Position numbers and translations under genes: made by a program. Below the pieces are notes generated by a model, which was not told the origin of the DNA, searched no databases, and saw nothing but the letters and a program-made list of their open reading frames with translations. From Amycolatopsis saalfeldensis (GTDB lineage Bacteria > Actinomycetota > Actinomycetes > Mycobacteriales > Pseudonocardiaceae), in the NCBI RefSeq assembly GCF_900110575.1, contig NZ_FOEF01000002.1:372001-436000 (forward strand): a stretch of 64,000 nucleotides of DNA, written 5' to 3'. Below are positions 7,578 through 15,523 of this stretch, one piece after another. Within the stretch, counting starts at the first letter, position 1. Each line of letters starts with the position of its first letter.

Positions 7578-8813
7578 GCCCGCGGCACGAGCTACACCGG
7601 CCCGTCGACCACGACGATCACGGCGCCGTTGACCAGTATGCCGGTGCTGGTGAAATCCGGCGGAATCCTGCCGACCCGCACCGACTACACGCAGAACCAG
7701 CAGCAGCCGCTGACCCAGCTCACGCTCAGCGTCGCCGCGGGCGCCGACGGGAGCTTCTCGCTGTACCAGGACTCCGGCGAGGGCACGGGCCCGTCCGCCA
7801 CCACGCCGGTCACCTGGAACGACGCCGGCCGGACGCTCACCGTGGGCGCCGCGACCGGCACCTACCCGGGCGCCGCGACCGCCCGCGCGTACACCCTGCG
7901 GCTGAGCAATGCCGTTGCGCCGACTGCGGTTTCGGTGGACGGTGCTCAGCTGCCGGAGACGGCCTGGGCCTACAACCCGGACTCCCGCACGGTCACGGTG
8001 AACACGGCGAGCCTGCCGGTGGGCAGCGCGCACACCGTGACCCTGACCGGCAGCGCGGCGGGAAACCCGGTGTCCGGCGAAGTCCTGGGGCCGGACGGCC
8101 GGTGCCTTGCCGTGCGCGGCGGGATTTCCGCGGACCGGCAGCCGATCGAACAACAGGCTTGCGACCATTCCGCGGGCCAGCTCGTCACCCCGCCGGCCGG
8201 GGGAGCGGTCAAGGTGCTCGGGAAGTGCCTGGACGCGGCCGACGGCAACACCGCGGCCGGCACGCCGGTCCAGCTCTACACCTGCAACACCACCGGTGCG
8301 CAGTCCTGGCAGCTCCGGGCGAACGGCACCCTGGTGAACCCGCAGTCCGGGCGCTGCCTGGACGTTCCCGCGGGAGGTATCGCCCAGCTCGCCGACTGCT
8401 CGGCCGCGGCCACCCAGGTCTGGCGATTCCCGCCCGCCCAGCTCAGCGGGCCGGGCGGGCAGTGCGCCGACGTGGCCGGCGCGGACCCGGCCTCCGCGAC
8501 CGCGGTGCAGCTGTACACCTGCAATTCCAGTGACGCCCAACGCTGGTCCGCGCCCGGCGACGGCACGCTGCGGGCGCTGGGCAAATGCCTGGACGTGAAC
8601 AACGGGCTCACCGCGAACAACACCCCGGTGCAGCTCTGGGACTGCAACGCCTCCGGCGCGCAGACGTGGGTCATGCAGGCGGATGGGTCGCTGCTCAACC
8701 CCCAGTCCGGCCGCTGCCTCGACGATCCGGACAACGCCGGCGCCCCGGGCGACCGGCTGCGGATCCACGACTGCAACCAGACCGCGGCCCAGCATTTCCG
8801 CCTGGGCACCTGA
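7578..8813 (+). pseudogene. 3' remnant of a secreted GH31 glycosidase with ricin-B lectin domain
   Basis: The frame begins mid-domain: SYTGPSTTTITAPLTSMPVLVKSGGILP and GSFSLYQDSGEGTG are the C-terminal beta domain of GH31 alpha-glucosidases/xylosidases, normally preceded by about 600 residues with signal peptide and catalytic barrel, all absent here. The second half is a ricin-type beta-trefoil with five QxW-like repeats (AQSW, TQVW, AQRW, AQTW, AQHF). The only starts available lie in unrelated sequence after the hydrolase stop and give no signal peptide. The frame is otherwise undamaged, so the 5' deletion is probably recent. Confidence 0.8.
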
Positions 8814-8823
8814 CTGCGCTTGT

Positions 8824-9774
8824 TTAGAGGTCGATGACCACCTTGCCGTGCACGCGCCGGCTGGCCTGGAGTTCGGCGGCGGGGCGGAACTGTTCGACCG
8901 GGAAGCTCGCCTCGATGGGCACCCGGAGCCGACCCTCTGCGACCAGGCGGGCGATCTCTTCCAGCGCGTCGACGGGAGCGTTCGCGCCGTTGGCCGCCGG
9001 CACGCCGTCGAGTTTCGTGGCGATGGTGCAGATGCGGTCGTCCGGGAGGCCGAGTTCCCTTGCGGTGTGGACGGTTTCGGTGCCGTGCAGGTCGATGGCG
9101 GCGGTGACCCCGCCAAGCGCTCGCACCCGGTCGGCCAGGCCGTCGCCGTAGGTGACCGGCTCGGCTCCGAGATCGCGCAGGAAGTCGGCCGAGGTCGCCG
9201 ATCCGGTCCCGATCACGCGCGCTCCCGCGGTCCGCGCCAGCTGGACGGCGAACACGCCGACCCCGCCCGCCGCGCCGCCGATCAGCACGGTGTCGTCCGG
9301 GCCGGGGTCGATCACGGCCAGTGCCGCAGCCGCGGTGCGGCCGGCGATCGAGAGGGTGGCGGCGGTGCGGTCGTCGACGCCGTCGGGGGTGTGGTGCGCC
9401 TCGTTGGCCGCGGTGCCCCCGACGGCGTCCACCACCACGAAGTCGGCGATGGCGCGGGACAGGGCGCCGCCGAACACCCGGTCGCCGGGCGCGAAGCCGG
9501 TCACCCCGGCACCGACCTGGTCGACCACTCCCGCGTAGTCGGTCCCGAACCCGGCCGGGAGGCTCAAGCCGAACCGGGCGGCGGTGTCCGCGTCGGCGGT
9601 CATGATCCAGTCCATCGGGTTCAGCCCGGCTGCGGTGACCCGCACCCGGACCTGCCCCGGGCCGGCCTGCGGCGCGGGAATCTCACGGACGTCCAGGACT
9701 TCGGGGCCGCCGAAGGAATCCAGCCGGACCGCCCGGCTCCGGCCCGTCGCCGGTTGCTCGCTCTGGTGCTGCAT
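8824..9774 (-). CDS. NADPH:quinone oxidoreductase-like MDR protein
   Basis: 316 residues of the zinc-independent medium-chain dehydrogenase/reductase family: N-terminal GroES-like domain (RVTAAGLNPMDWIM, FGTDYAGVVDQVGAGVTGFAPGDRVFG) and a Rossmann domain with VLIGGAAGGVGVFAVQLAR. Catalytic-zinc cysteines are missing, as expected for quinone reductases. It would reduce quinones or enones with NADPH in the cytosol. It starts at ATG with AAGGAG upstream and is divergent from a TetR gene across a 93-bp region with two matching operators, so it is almost certainly the target of that regulator. Confidence 0.9.
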   Translation of the reverse strand: MQHQSEQPATGRSRAVRLDSFGGPEVLDVREIPAPQAGPGQVRVRVTAAGLNPMDWIMTADADTAARFGLSLPAGFGTDYAGVVDQVGAGVTGFAPGDRVFGGALSRAIADFVVVDAVGGTAANEAHHTPDGVDDRTAATLSIAGRTAAAALAVIDPGPDDTVLIGGAAGGVGVFAVQLARTAGARVIGTGSATSADFLRDLGAEPVTYGDGLADRVRALGGVTAAIDLHGTETVHTARELGLPDDRICTIATKLDGVPAANGANAPVDALEEIARLVAEGRLRVPIEASFPVEQFRPAAELQASRRVHGKVVIDL

Positions 9775-9809
9775 GTACGCCTTGTCTCCTTCGAAACCGA
9801 GGAACGATG

Positions 9810-9829
9810 AAACGGACTATGCTCCGTTT
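9810..9829. promoter_or_regulatory. TetR operator 1 (AAACGGA-N6-TCCGTTT)
   Basis: Perfect 7-bp arms with a 6-bp spacer in the divergent region between the quinone oxidoreductase and the TetR gene. It lies 35 bp before the oxidoreductase start. Confidence 0.7.
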
Positions 9830-9848
9830 AACTGGACCAGCCTAACAC

Positions 9849-9868
9849 AACCGGAGCGTGATCCGTTT
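9849..9868. promoter_or_regulatory. TetR operator 2 (AACCGGA-N6-TCCGTTT)
   Basis: The same architecture and spacer as operator 1 with one arm mismatch, centred 39 bp away, about four helical turns. It touches the TTG start codon of the TetR gene, consistent with autorepression. Confidence 0.65.
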
Positions 9869-10437
9869 TGACTGAGGGGGAGCTGCGCGCGCCACGGGCG
9901 GACGCGAGCCGTAACCGCGACCAGTTGCTCGCGGTGGCGACCCGCATGTTCGGGTCGGCCGACGCCGAGCCGTCGATGCGTGCGATCGCCCGCGAGGCCG
10001 GGGTCGGCATCGCCACGCTCTACCGGCACTTCCCGACCCGCGAGTCCCTGGTCGACGCGGTCTACCGGGACCAGGTCGGGCGGCTCACGGCCGGCGCCCG
10101 CGAGCTGCTCGGCCGGCTGCCCCCGGCCGCGGCGATGCGGCGCTGGATGGACCTGTTCGGTGACTGGATCGCGACCAAGAACGGCATGCTCGACACGCTG
10201 CTCACCATGATCGAGTCGGGCGAGATCGCCCATGCCCGGACCCGGGCCGAGCTGCTCGCGGCCATCACCACGATCCTCGACGCCGGCCGGGTGGCGGGCG
10301 ACCTCCGCTCCGACGTCCCCGCCGACGACATCGCCGCCGCCCTCATCGGCATCTTCACCGTGGCGCCCCGGCCCGGGCACGAAGCCATGGCCGGCCGTCT
10401 GCTGAACCTCTTGATGGACGGCCTCCGGCCCGCCTGA
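9868..10437 (+). CDS. TetR-family regulator of the quinone oxidoreductase
   Basis: 189 residues from TTG. The N-terminal HTH reads RNRDQLLAVATRMFGSADAEPSMRAIAREAGVGIATLYRHFPTRESLVDAV, the classic TetR pattern; the rest is the helical ligand-binding and dimer domain. Divergent to the MDR gene, with two matching dyads in between. The inducer is probably an electrophile or quinone-like compound handled by the oxidoreductase, an inference from context. Confidence 0.9.
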   Translation: MTEGELRAPRADASRNRDQLLAVATRMFGSADAEPSMRAIAREAGVGIATLYRHFPTRESLVDAVYRDQVGRLTAGARELLGRLPPAAAMRRWMDLFGDWIATKNGMLDTLLTMIESGEIAHARTRAELLAAITTILDAGRVAGDLRSDVPADDIAAALIGIFTVAPRPGHEAMAGRLLNLLMDGLRPA

Positions 10438-10460
10438 GGCGTCCGGCCGGGCGCTGGGCG

Positions 10461-10488
10461 TTGCGCAATCGGGTCCGTCCGCTATACC
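10461..10488 (+). promoter_or_regulatory. Promoter of the GMC oxidoreductase operon
   Basis: TTGCGC (10461-10466), 16-bp spacer, TATACC (10483-10488). Transcription would start near 10495, just before the KstR-like dyad. Confidence 0.5.
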
Positions 10489-10500
10489 GTCGAACAGAAC

Positions 10501-10514
10501 TAGAACAGGTTACA
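10501..10514. promoter_or_regulatory. KstR-type operator (TAGAACAGGTTACA)
   Basis: The 14-mer fits the TnnAACnnGTTnnA consensus known for KstR, the TetR repressor of the sterol-catabolism regulon in mycolic-acid actinomycetes. It lies just downstream of the predicted transcription start and 31 bp before the GMC start codon, a normal repression position. No kstR gene is in the window. Confidence 0.55.
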
Positions 10515-10544
10515 GTATCGGCGGCGGTGGACCGAGGAGCGAAC

Positions 10545-12173
10545 ATGGCGAAGAGGCCGGTGCGCGGCGATCAGGCGGACTATGTGGTCGTCGGGTCTGG
10601 CAGCTCGGGCGCGGCGATCGCGGGCCGCCTGGCTGAGGCCGGGGCCAGCGTAATCGTGCTCGAAGCCGGGAAGAGCGACGAGCAGCTGCTGGTCCGGAAG
10701 CCGGGCATGTCGGCCCCGATGCACGCGGTGCCCCAGCTGAAGCGGACGGTCGACTGGGGCTACTACTCGGTGCCACAGAAACACGTTCTCGATCGGCGGC
10801 TGCCGGTGCCGCGCGGGAAGGTCGTCGGCGGGTCCAGCTCGGTCAACGGCATGGTCTACGTCCGCGGCAACCGGGCCAACTACGACTCGTGGGCGGCCGA
10901 GGGCAACTCGGGTTGGGACGCCGACAGCGTCAACGCCGCGTACAAGCGGATGGAGGACTTCGAGGACGGCGAGAACGCCTTCCGCGGCAAGGGCGGGCCG
11001 ATCCGGATCACCCGCGCCAAGACCCCGCAGGAAGGCTCCCTCCAGTTCCTCGACGCCACCGCGGAGACGATCGGCTGCGAGATCCTCGACGACTACAACG
11101 CCGAGTCGCAGGAGGGCGTCAGCCGGATGCAGCAGAACGCCGCCGACGGCCTGCGTTACAGCGCCTCGCGCGGCTATGTGCACCACCTCGCGCCGCGGAC
11201 GCTCGAACTGCAAACCCGCGTGCTGGCAAGGAAAGTGGTCATCGAGAACGGCCGCGCGACCGGCGTCGAGGTCGTCGACGCGAACGGCGGCACGCGGATC
11301 GTCCGGGCCGGCAAGGAGGTCATCGTCTCGGCCGGGTTCGTCGGGTCGCCGCAGCTGCTGATGCTGTCGGGCATCGGCCACGCCGAGCACCTCAAGGAGC
11401 ACGGCATCGACGTCGTCGCGGACCTGCCGGTCGGCGACAACCTGCACGACCACATGTTCCACGCGCTGACCTTCCACGTCTCGTCCAGCCGGAACAAGGG
11501 CAGCGCCCCGTACTTCGCGCGCGGCCTGGCGAAGGAGCTGATCCGGCCCGGCAGCACCTTCATGGCGAACTCGGTCTTCGAGGCGGTCGCGTTCCTCCGG
11601 ACCTCGCAGGCCGACGCGGTTCCGGACCTCCAGCTGCACGTCCTGCCCTGGGCGTACGTCTCGCCCAACCAGGACGCGCCGATCCGCCACGCCGTGGACA
11701 AACGCCCCGCGCTCACCGTGATGGCGACGCTGATCTACCCGAAGAGCCGCGGCACGGTGCGGCTCGCCTCGGCCGACCCCGCGACGGCGCCGCTGATCGA
11801 CTTCCAGTACCTGTCCGACCCGGCCGACCTCGAGGTGCTCGGCGAGGGCTCGGAAATGGTGCGCGAGATCTTCGCGTCGAAGGCGTTCAAGGGCGCGGTC
11901 AAGGAAGAGATCCATCCGGGGACCGGGCTGCGGGGCCAGGAACTGCGCGACGCGATCCTGAACCGGGCGACGTCGGTCTACCACGGCGTCGGCACCTGCC
12001 GGATGGGCGTCGACGAGCTGGCGGTGGTCGATCCCGCGCTCAGGGTCCGGGGGGTCGAGGGCCTGCGGGTCTGCGACGCCTCGATCATGCCGTCCATCAC
12101 CGGCGGCAACACCAACGCCCCCGCCATCATGATCGGCGAGGTGGGCGCGCAGCTCGTCCTCGCGGGGAAGTGA
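10545..12173 (+). CDS. GMC-family FAD oxidoreductase (choline dehydrogenase-like)
   Basis: 542 residues. FAD-binding DYVVVGSGSSGAAIAGRLAEAGASVIVLEAG, GMC signature RGKVVGGSSSVNGMVYVRG, second signature SAGFVGSPQLLMLSGIG and the C-terminal catalytic region YHGVGTCRMG ... GGNTNAPAIMIGE are all present. It oxidises an alcohol to an aldehyde or ketone. Start at ATG 10545 with GAGGAG upstream; the longer frame to 10461 would overlap the promoter. Only 7 bp separate it from an aldehyde dehydrogenase, so the two probably oxidise an alcohol to an acid in sequence. The KstR-like site hints at lipid or sterol side-chain metabolism. Confidence 0.9.
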   Translation: MAKRPVRGDQADYVVVGSGSSGAAIAGRLAEAGASVIVLEAGKSDEQLLVRKPGMSAPMHAVPQLKRTVDWGYYSVPQKHVLDRRLPVPRGKVVGGSSSVNGMVYVRGNRANYDSWAAEGNSGWDADSVNAAYKRMEDFEDGENAFRGKGGPIRITRAKTPQEGSLQFLDATAETIGCEILDDYNAESQEGVSRMQQNAADGLRYSASRGYVHHLAPRTLELQTRVLARKVVIENGRATGVEVVDANGGTRIVRAGKEVIVSAGFVGSPQLLMLSGIGHAEHLKEHGIDVVADLPVGDNLHDHMFHALTFHVSSSRNKGSAPYFARGLAKELIRPGSTFMANSVFEAVAFLRTSQADAVPDLQLHVLPWAYVSPNQDAPIRHAVDKRPALTVMATLIYPKSRGTVRLASADPATAPLIDFQYLSDPADLEVLGEGSEMVREIFASKAFKGAVKEEIHPGTGLRGQELRDAILNRATSVYHGVGTCRMGVDELAVVDPALRVRGVEGLRVCDASIMPSITGGNTNAPAIMIGEVGAQLVLAGK

Positions 12174-12180
12174 GCCGGCC

Positions 12181-13755
12181 ATGACCGTGACCCCGCTCGG
12201 GCTGACCCGCCCGGCCTCGGCCACCGACGCGTTCCTGCGGCAGCTCGTGGCCCGGGTGCCCGGCTCGGCCGGCGCGACCTGGCCGCTCACCGAGGTCTAC
12301 ACCGGCGACGTGCTGGTCGGGCTGCCGCAGTCGACGCCGTCCGACATCGAGCAGGCGTTCGCCGTCGCGCGTGAAGCACAACGGAAGTGGGCCGCCACCC
12401 CGGTCAAGGAGCGGCTGGCGGTGTTCAAGCGGGCGCACGCGCTCTTCGTGGGCAACGCGCGGACCGTCGCCGACCTCATCCAGGTCGAGAGCGGCAAGAA
12501 CCGGCGGATGGCGATCGAGGAGAGCTGCGATCCGCCGATGGTGATGAGCCACTACCTGCGCCGCGCGGCCAAGCTGCTGGCGCCGGTGAAGCGCGGCGGG
12601 CCGGTGCCGCTGCTGACGACCTCGACCGAGATCCGGCAGCCCAAGGGGGTCGTCGGCATCATCGCGCCGTGGAACTTCCCGTTCGCCACCGGCATTTCCG
12701 ATGCCGTGCCGGCCTTGATGGCGGGCAACGCGGTGGTGCTGAAGCCGGACAACAAGACCGCGCTCTCGCCGCTCTACGGCATCCGGATGCTGGAGGAGGC
12801 CGGCCTGCCCGAAGGCCTGTTCCAGGTGGTGTGCGGTGAGGGCCCGGATGTCGGGCCCACGCTTATCGACCACGCCGACTACGTGATGTTCACCGGCTCC
12901 ACGGCCACCGGCAAGGTGATCGGCGAGCAGGCCGGCCGGAACCTGATCGGCTGCTGCCTGGAACTCGGCGGCAAGAACCCGATGATCGTGCTGGAGGACG
13001 CGAACCTGGCCGAGGCCGTGGCCGGCGCGGTCTTCGGCGCGTTCGGCAACACCGGGCAGATCTGCATGCACGTGGAGCGGATCTACCTGCCGGAGTCGCG
13101 GTACGACGAGTTCAAGGACGCGTACGTAGCCCGGGCCCGGGCGCTCGACGTCCGTGCCGCGTACGACTTCGGCCCGGAGATGGGCTCGCTGGTGTCGCCT
13201 GACCACCTGCGCCGCGTCCAGTCCCATGTGGACGACGCCGTGGCCAAGGGCGCCACCGTGCTCTGCGGCGGCAAGCCGCGCCCGGACCTCGGCCCGGCGT
13301 TCTTCGAGCCGACGATCCTCGAAGGCGTCACGAAGGACATGCTCTGCGGCGTCACCGAAACCTTCGGCCCGGTGGTGGCGCTGTACAGGTACCGCACGGT
13401 CGACGACGCCGTGGCACTGGCCAACGACACCGACTACGGCCTCAACGCCTCGGTCTGGGGCCGGAATGCCGCCGCCGCGCGCGCCGTGGCCGCCCGCATC
13501 GAATCCGGCAACGTCAACATCAACGACATCCTGGCCACCGCGTACGCCTCGAAGGGAACCCCATCCGGCGGCGTGAAGAACTCCGGCGTCGGCGCCCGCC
13601 ACGGCGACCAGGGCCTGCTCAAGTACACCGACGTGCAGAACTTGGCGGTGCTGAAGAAGCAGGTGATGAGCCCCCGTCCCGGCCAGGCGTACGAGAAGTA
13701 CGTCGAAGGGATGCTCTCTGGGTTGAAGATGATGCGCCGGTTACGCATCCGCTAG
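12181..13755 (+). CDS. gabD2: NAD(P)-dependent aldehyde dehydrogenase, GabD2/succinic-semialdehyde type
   Basis: 524 residues. Key motifs: GVVGIIAPWNFPF, FTGSTATGKVIGEQAGR, catalytic Glu in LELGGKNP and catalytic Cys in NTGQICMHVER. Length and the N-terminal extension resemble the GabD2-type succinic semialdehyde dehydrogenases of actinobacteria. It follows the GMC oxidoreductase in the same operon (7-bp gap), so its real substrate may be the aldehyde made by that enzyme. The symbol is by resemblance only. No terminator hairpin with a T tract follows; a long inverted repeat does. Confidence 0.85.
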   Translation: MTVTPLGLTRPASATDAFLRQLVARVPGSAGATWPLTEVYTGDVLVGLPQSTPSDIEQAFAVAREAQRKWAATPVKERLAVFKRAHALFVGNARTVADLIQVESGKNRRMAIEESCDPPMVMSHYLRRAAKLLAPVKRGGPVPLLTTSTEIRQPKGVVGIIAPWNFPFATGISDAVPALMAGNAVVLKPDNKTALSPLYGIRMLEEAGLPEGLFQVVCGEGPDVGPTLIDHADYVMFTGSTATGKVIGEQAGRNLIGCCLELGGKNPMIVLEDANLAEAVAGAVFGAFGNTGQICMHVERIYLPESRYDEFKDAYVARARALDVRAAYDFGPEMGSLVSPDHLRRVQSHVDDAVAKGATVLCGGKPRPDLGPAFFEPTILEGVTKDMLCGVTETFGPVVALYRYRTVDDAVALANDTDYGLNASVWGRNAAAARAVAARIESGNVNINDILATAYASKGTPSGGVKNSGVGARHGDQGLLKYTDVQNLAVLKKQVMSPRPGQAYEKYVEGMLSGLKMMRRLRIR

Positions 13756-13934
13756 CCGAAGCGTGGGAGGTCCGCGCTGCGGTTTTATTGGCGCTTGTAT
13801 CAACAATCCACGGGTTGCCGTCGCAGGGAAGCTCGCCTCGTGCACTCGTCTGGTATTGGCAGAGCTTGCGATGTCGAGTCGGTGGGCCCGTTTCTTCATG
13901 TCAGGGCCAACGCCATTTCGTGCTCCTGTCGAGC

Positions 13935-13996
13935 GTGTAGCCGGGGAGGAACCCGTGGTCGGTTGGTACGACTCAGAAGTTCCTCCCCGGCTACAC
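13935..13996. repeat. Perfect 18-bp inverted repeat with 26-nt loop
   Basis: GTGTAGCCGGGGAGGAAC (13935-13952) is exactly complementary to 13979-13996. It fills the end of the 242-bp gap between the aldehyde dehydrogenase and the convergent aminomutase gene and touches the latter's stop codon. There is no T tract. The gap (13756-13997) has lower GC than its surroundings and no convincing gene. It may be a bidirectional terminator or the end of a lost insertion sequence; hairpins containing CCGGGGAGGA occur at IS200/IS605 ends, but I cannot confirm that here. Confidence 0.6.
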
Positions 13997-13997
13997 G

Positions 13998-15389
13998 TCA
14001 AGAACGAGGCTGCGTGTTCCACCAGGCCTGCCCGGCTTCCGGCAGCGTCGAAATCGGGTCGTAGTACGGGTAACGCCGGTTCAACGCCTCCGGGTCGTCC
14101 AGTTCGATCCCGGTGCGGTAGTTCTTCGTCCAGTACGAGATGCCCTTCTCACGGTCGTATTCCGCGAGCTGGTGCACCCACCGCTTTCCCACATACGGCA
14201 CGTCGCAGACGATTCGCGGGGTCGCGTAGCCCGGCAGGTAGCCCATGATCGCGTGCTGCAGCTCCTGCGCCTCGTGCACGGAAACCCGCCAGTGCTCGGC
14301 GTTCGGGATCATGTCGCACATATAAAAGTAGTACGGCAGGATGTTCGCCTCGCCCTGGAGGGCGAAGCACAGGTCCAGCAGCGCGGCCGAGGTGGCGTTC
14401 ACCCCGCGCATGAGGACGCCCTGGTTGCGGACGTCGCGGACGCCGACCTCCAGGGCGGTTCGCGCGGCCTCCGCGACCAGCGGGGTCACCGACTGGGCGT
14501 GGTTGACGTGCGTGTGGATGGCCAGGTTCACGCCGCGGCGCTGCGCGGTCACGGCGACGCGCTCGAGGCCTTCGACGACCTTCGGCTGGATCCAGTGCTG
14601 CGGCAGCGCGGCGAGCGCCTTGGTGGCCAGCCGGACGTCGCGCACGGTCTCGATGTCCATCAGGCGCATCAGGAACGACTCGAGCTGCGGCCACGGCACG
14701 TTGGCCACGTCGCCGCCGGAGACCACGACGTCGCGGACGCCGGGGGTGCGCTTGAGGTAGTCGATCATCGCGTCCTGGCGGTCGACCGGCTTGAGGGCGA
14801 GCTTGTGCTTCTCCACCTGCTCGGTCGAGTTCCCGACCAGGTCCATCCGGGTGCAGTGCCCGCAGTACTGGGGGCAGGTCGAGATCATCTCGGCCAGCAC
14901 CTTCGTCGGGTACCGGTGGGTGAGGCCCTCGACGACCCACATCTCGGCCTCGTGCAGCGAGTCGCGCTCGGAGTGCGGGTGGTTCGGCCAGACCGGGTCG
15001 CGGTCGCTGCGCACCGGCATCATGTAGCGGCGGATCGGGTCGGCGTAAAACGCCTCGGTGACCTTCGCCGGGTCGGTGCCGGCCGTCGGCGCCATGGTGT
15101 TGATCATCTGCGGGGGCAGCAGCATCGACATCGTGGCCATCTCGCGCTGGTCGGCGAGCAGGTCCTCGTAGAAACGATCTTCCAGCAGGTCGCCCATCAG
15201 GGCGCGCAGCTGCTTGACGTTGCGGATGCAGTGCACCCGCTGCCACTGCGCGTCGCGCCATTCGGCATCGGTGACGTGCTGCCAGCCGGGGAACCTGCGC
15301 CAGTCGGGTTCGACCAGCTCGGCGCGGGCGTACCGATAGGGCTGGTCCTGGGCGGCGGCAGGCGTCACAGGTTCCTGGATCGCAGTCAC
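13998..15389 (-). CDS. kamA: Lysine 2,3-aminomutase-family radical SAM protein
   Basis: 463 residues from GTG, with TAGGAG 5 bases upstream. The iron-sulfur motif CX3CX2C is CPQYCGHC within EMISTCPQYCGHCTRMDL. Flanking segments (VRDVVVSGGDVANVPW, NLAIHTHVNHAQSVTP, NQGVLMRGVNAT, LPYYFYMCDMIPN) follow KamA. The usual glycine-rich PLP-lysine loop PGGGGK is replaced by DVPYVGKRWVHQ, so only the Gly-Lys is kept. Expected reaction: conversion of an alpha-amino acid to a beta-amino acid with SAM, [4Fe-4S] and PLP. Substrate uncertain because of the altered loop. It stands alone, divergent from an amidohydrolase. Confidence 0.8.
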   Translation of the reverse strand: MTAIQEPVTPAAAQDQPYRYARAELVEPDWRRFPGWQHVTDAEWRDAQWQRVHCIRNVKQLRALMGDLLEDRFYEDLLADQREMATMSMLLPPQMINTMAPTAGTDPAKVTEAFYADPIRRYMMPVRSDRDPVWPNHPHSERDSLHEAEMWVVEGLTHRYPTKVLAEMISTCPQYCGHCTRMDLVGNSTEQVEKHKLALKPVDRQDAMIDYLKRTPGVRDVVVSGGDVANVPWPQLESFLMRLMDIETVRDVRLATKALAALPQHWIQPKVVEGLERVAVTAQRRGVNLAIHTHVNHAQSVTPLVAEAARTALEVGVRDVRNQGVLMRGVNATSAALLDLCFALQGEANILPYYFYMCDMIPNAEHWRVSVHEAQELQHAIMGYLPGYATPRIVCDVPYVGKRWVHQLAEYDREKGISYWTKNYRTGIELDDPEALNRRYPYYDPISTLPEAGQAWWNTQPRS

Positions 15390-15523
15390 TTGTACTCCTA
15401 GTCGTCGAGATCACGTTAAAATATCCTGTCATAACATTCTCACAGCGTAAATCTTCCTGCACAACAGCAGGGGCCCGCACCCCGGCAAAGCGGACCCGGA
15501 ACGCCGGGGGAGACTCGTACACC

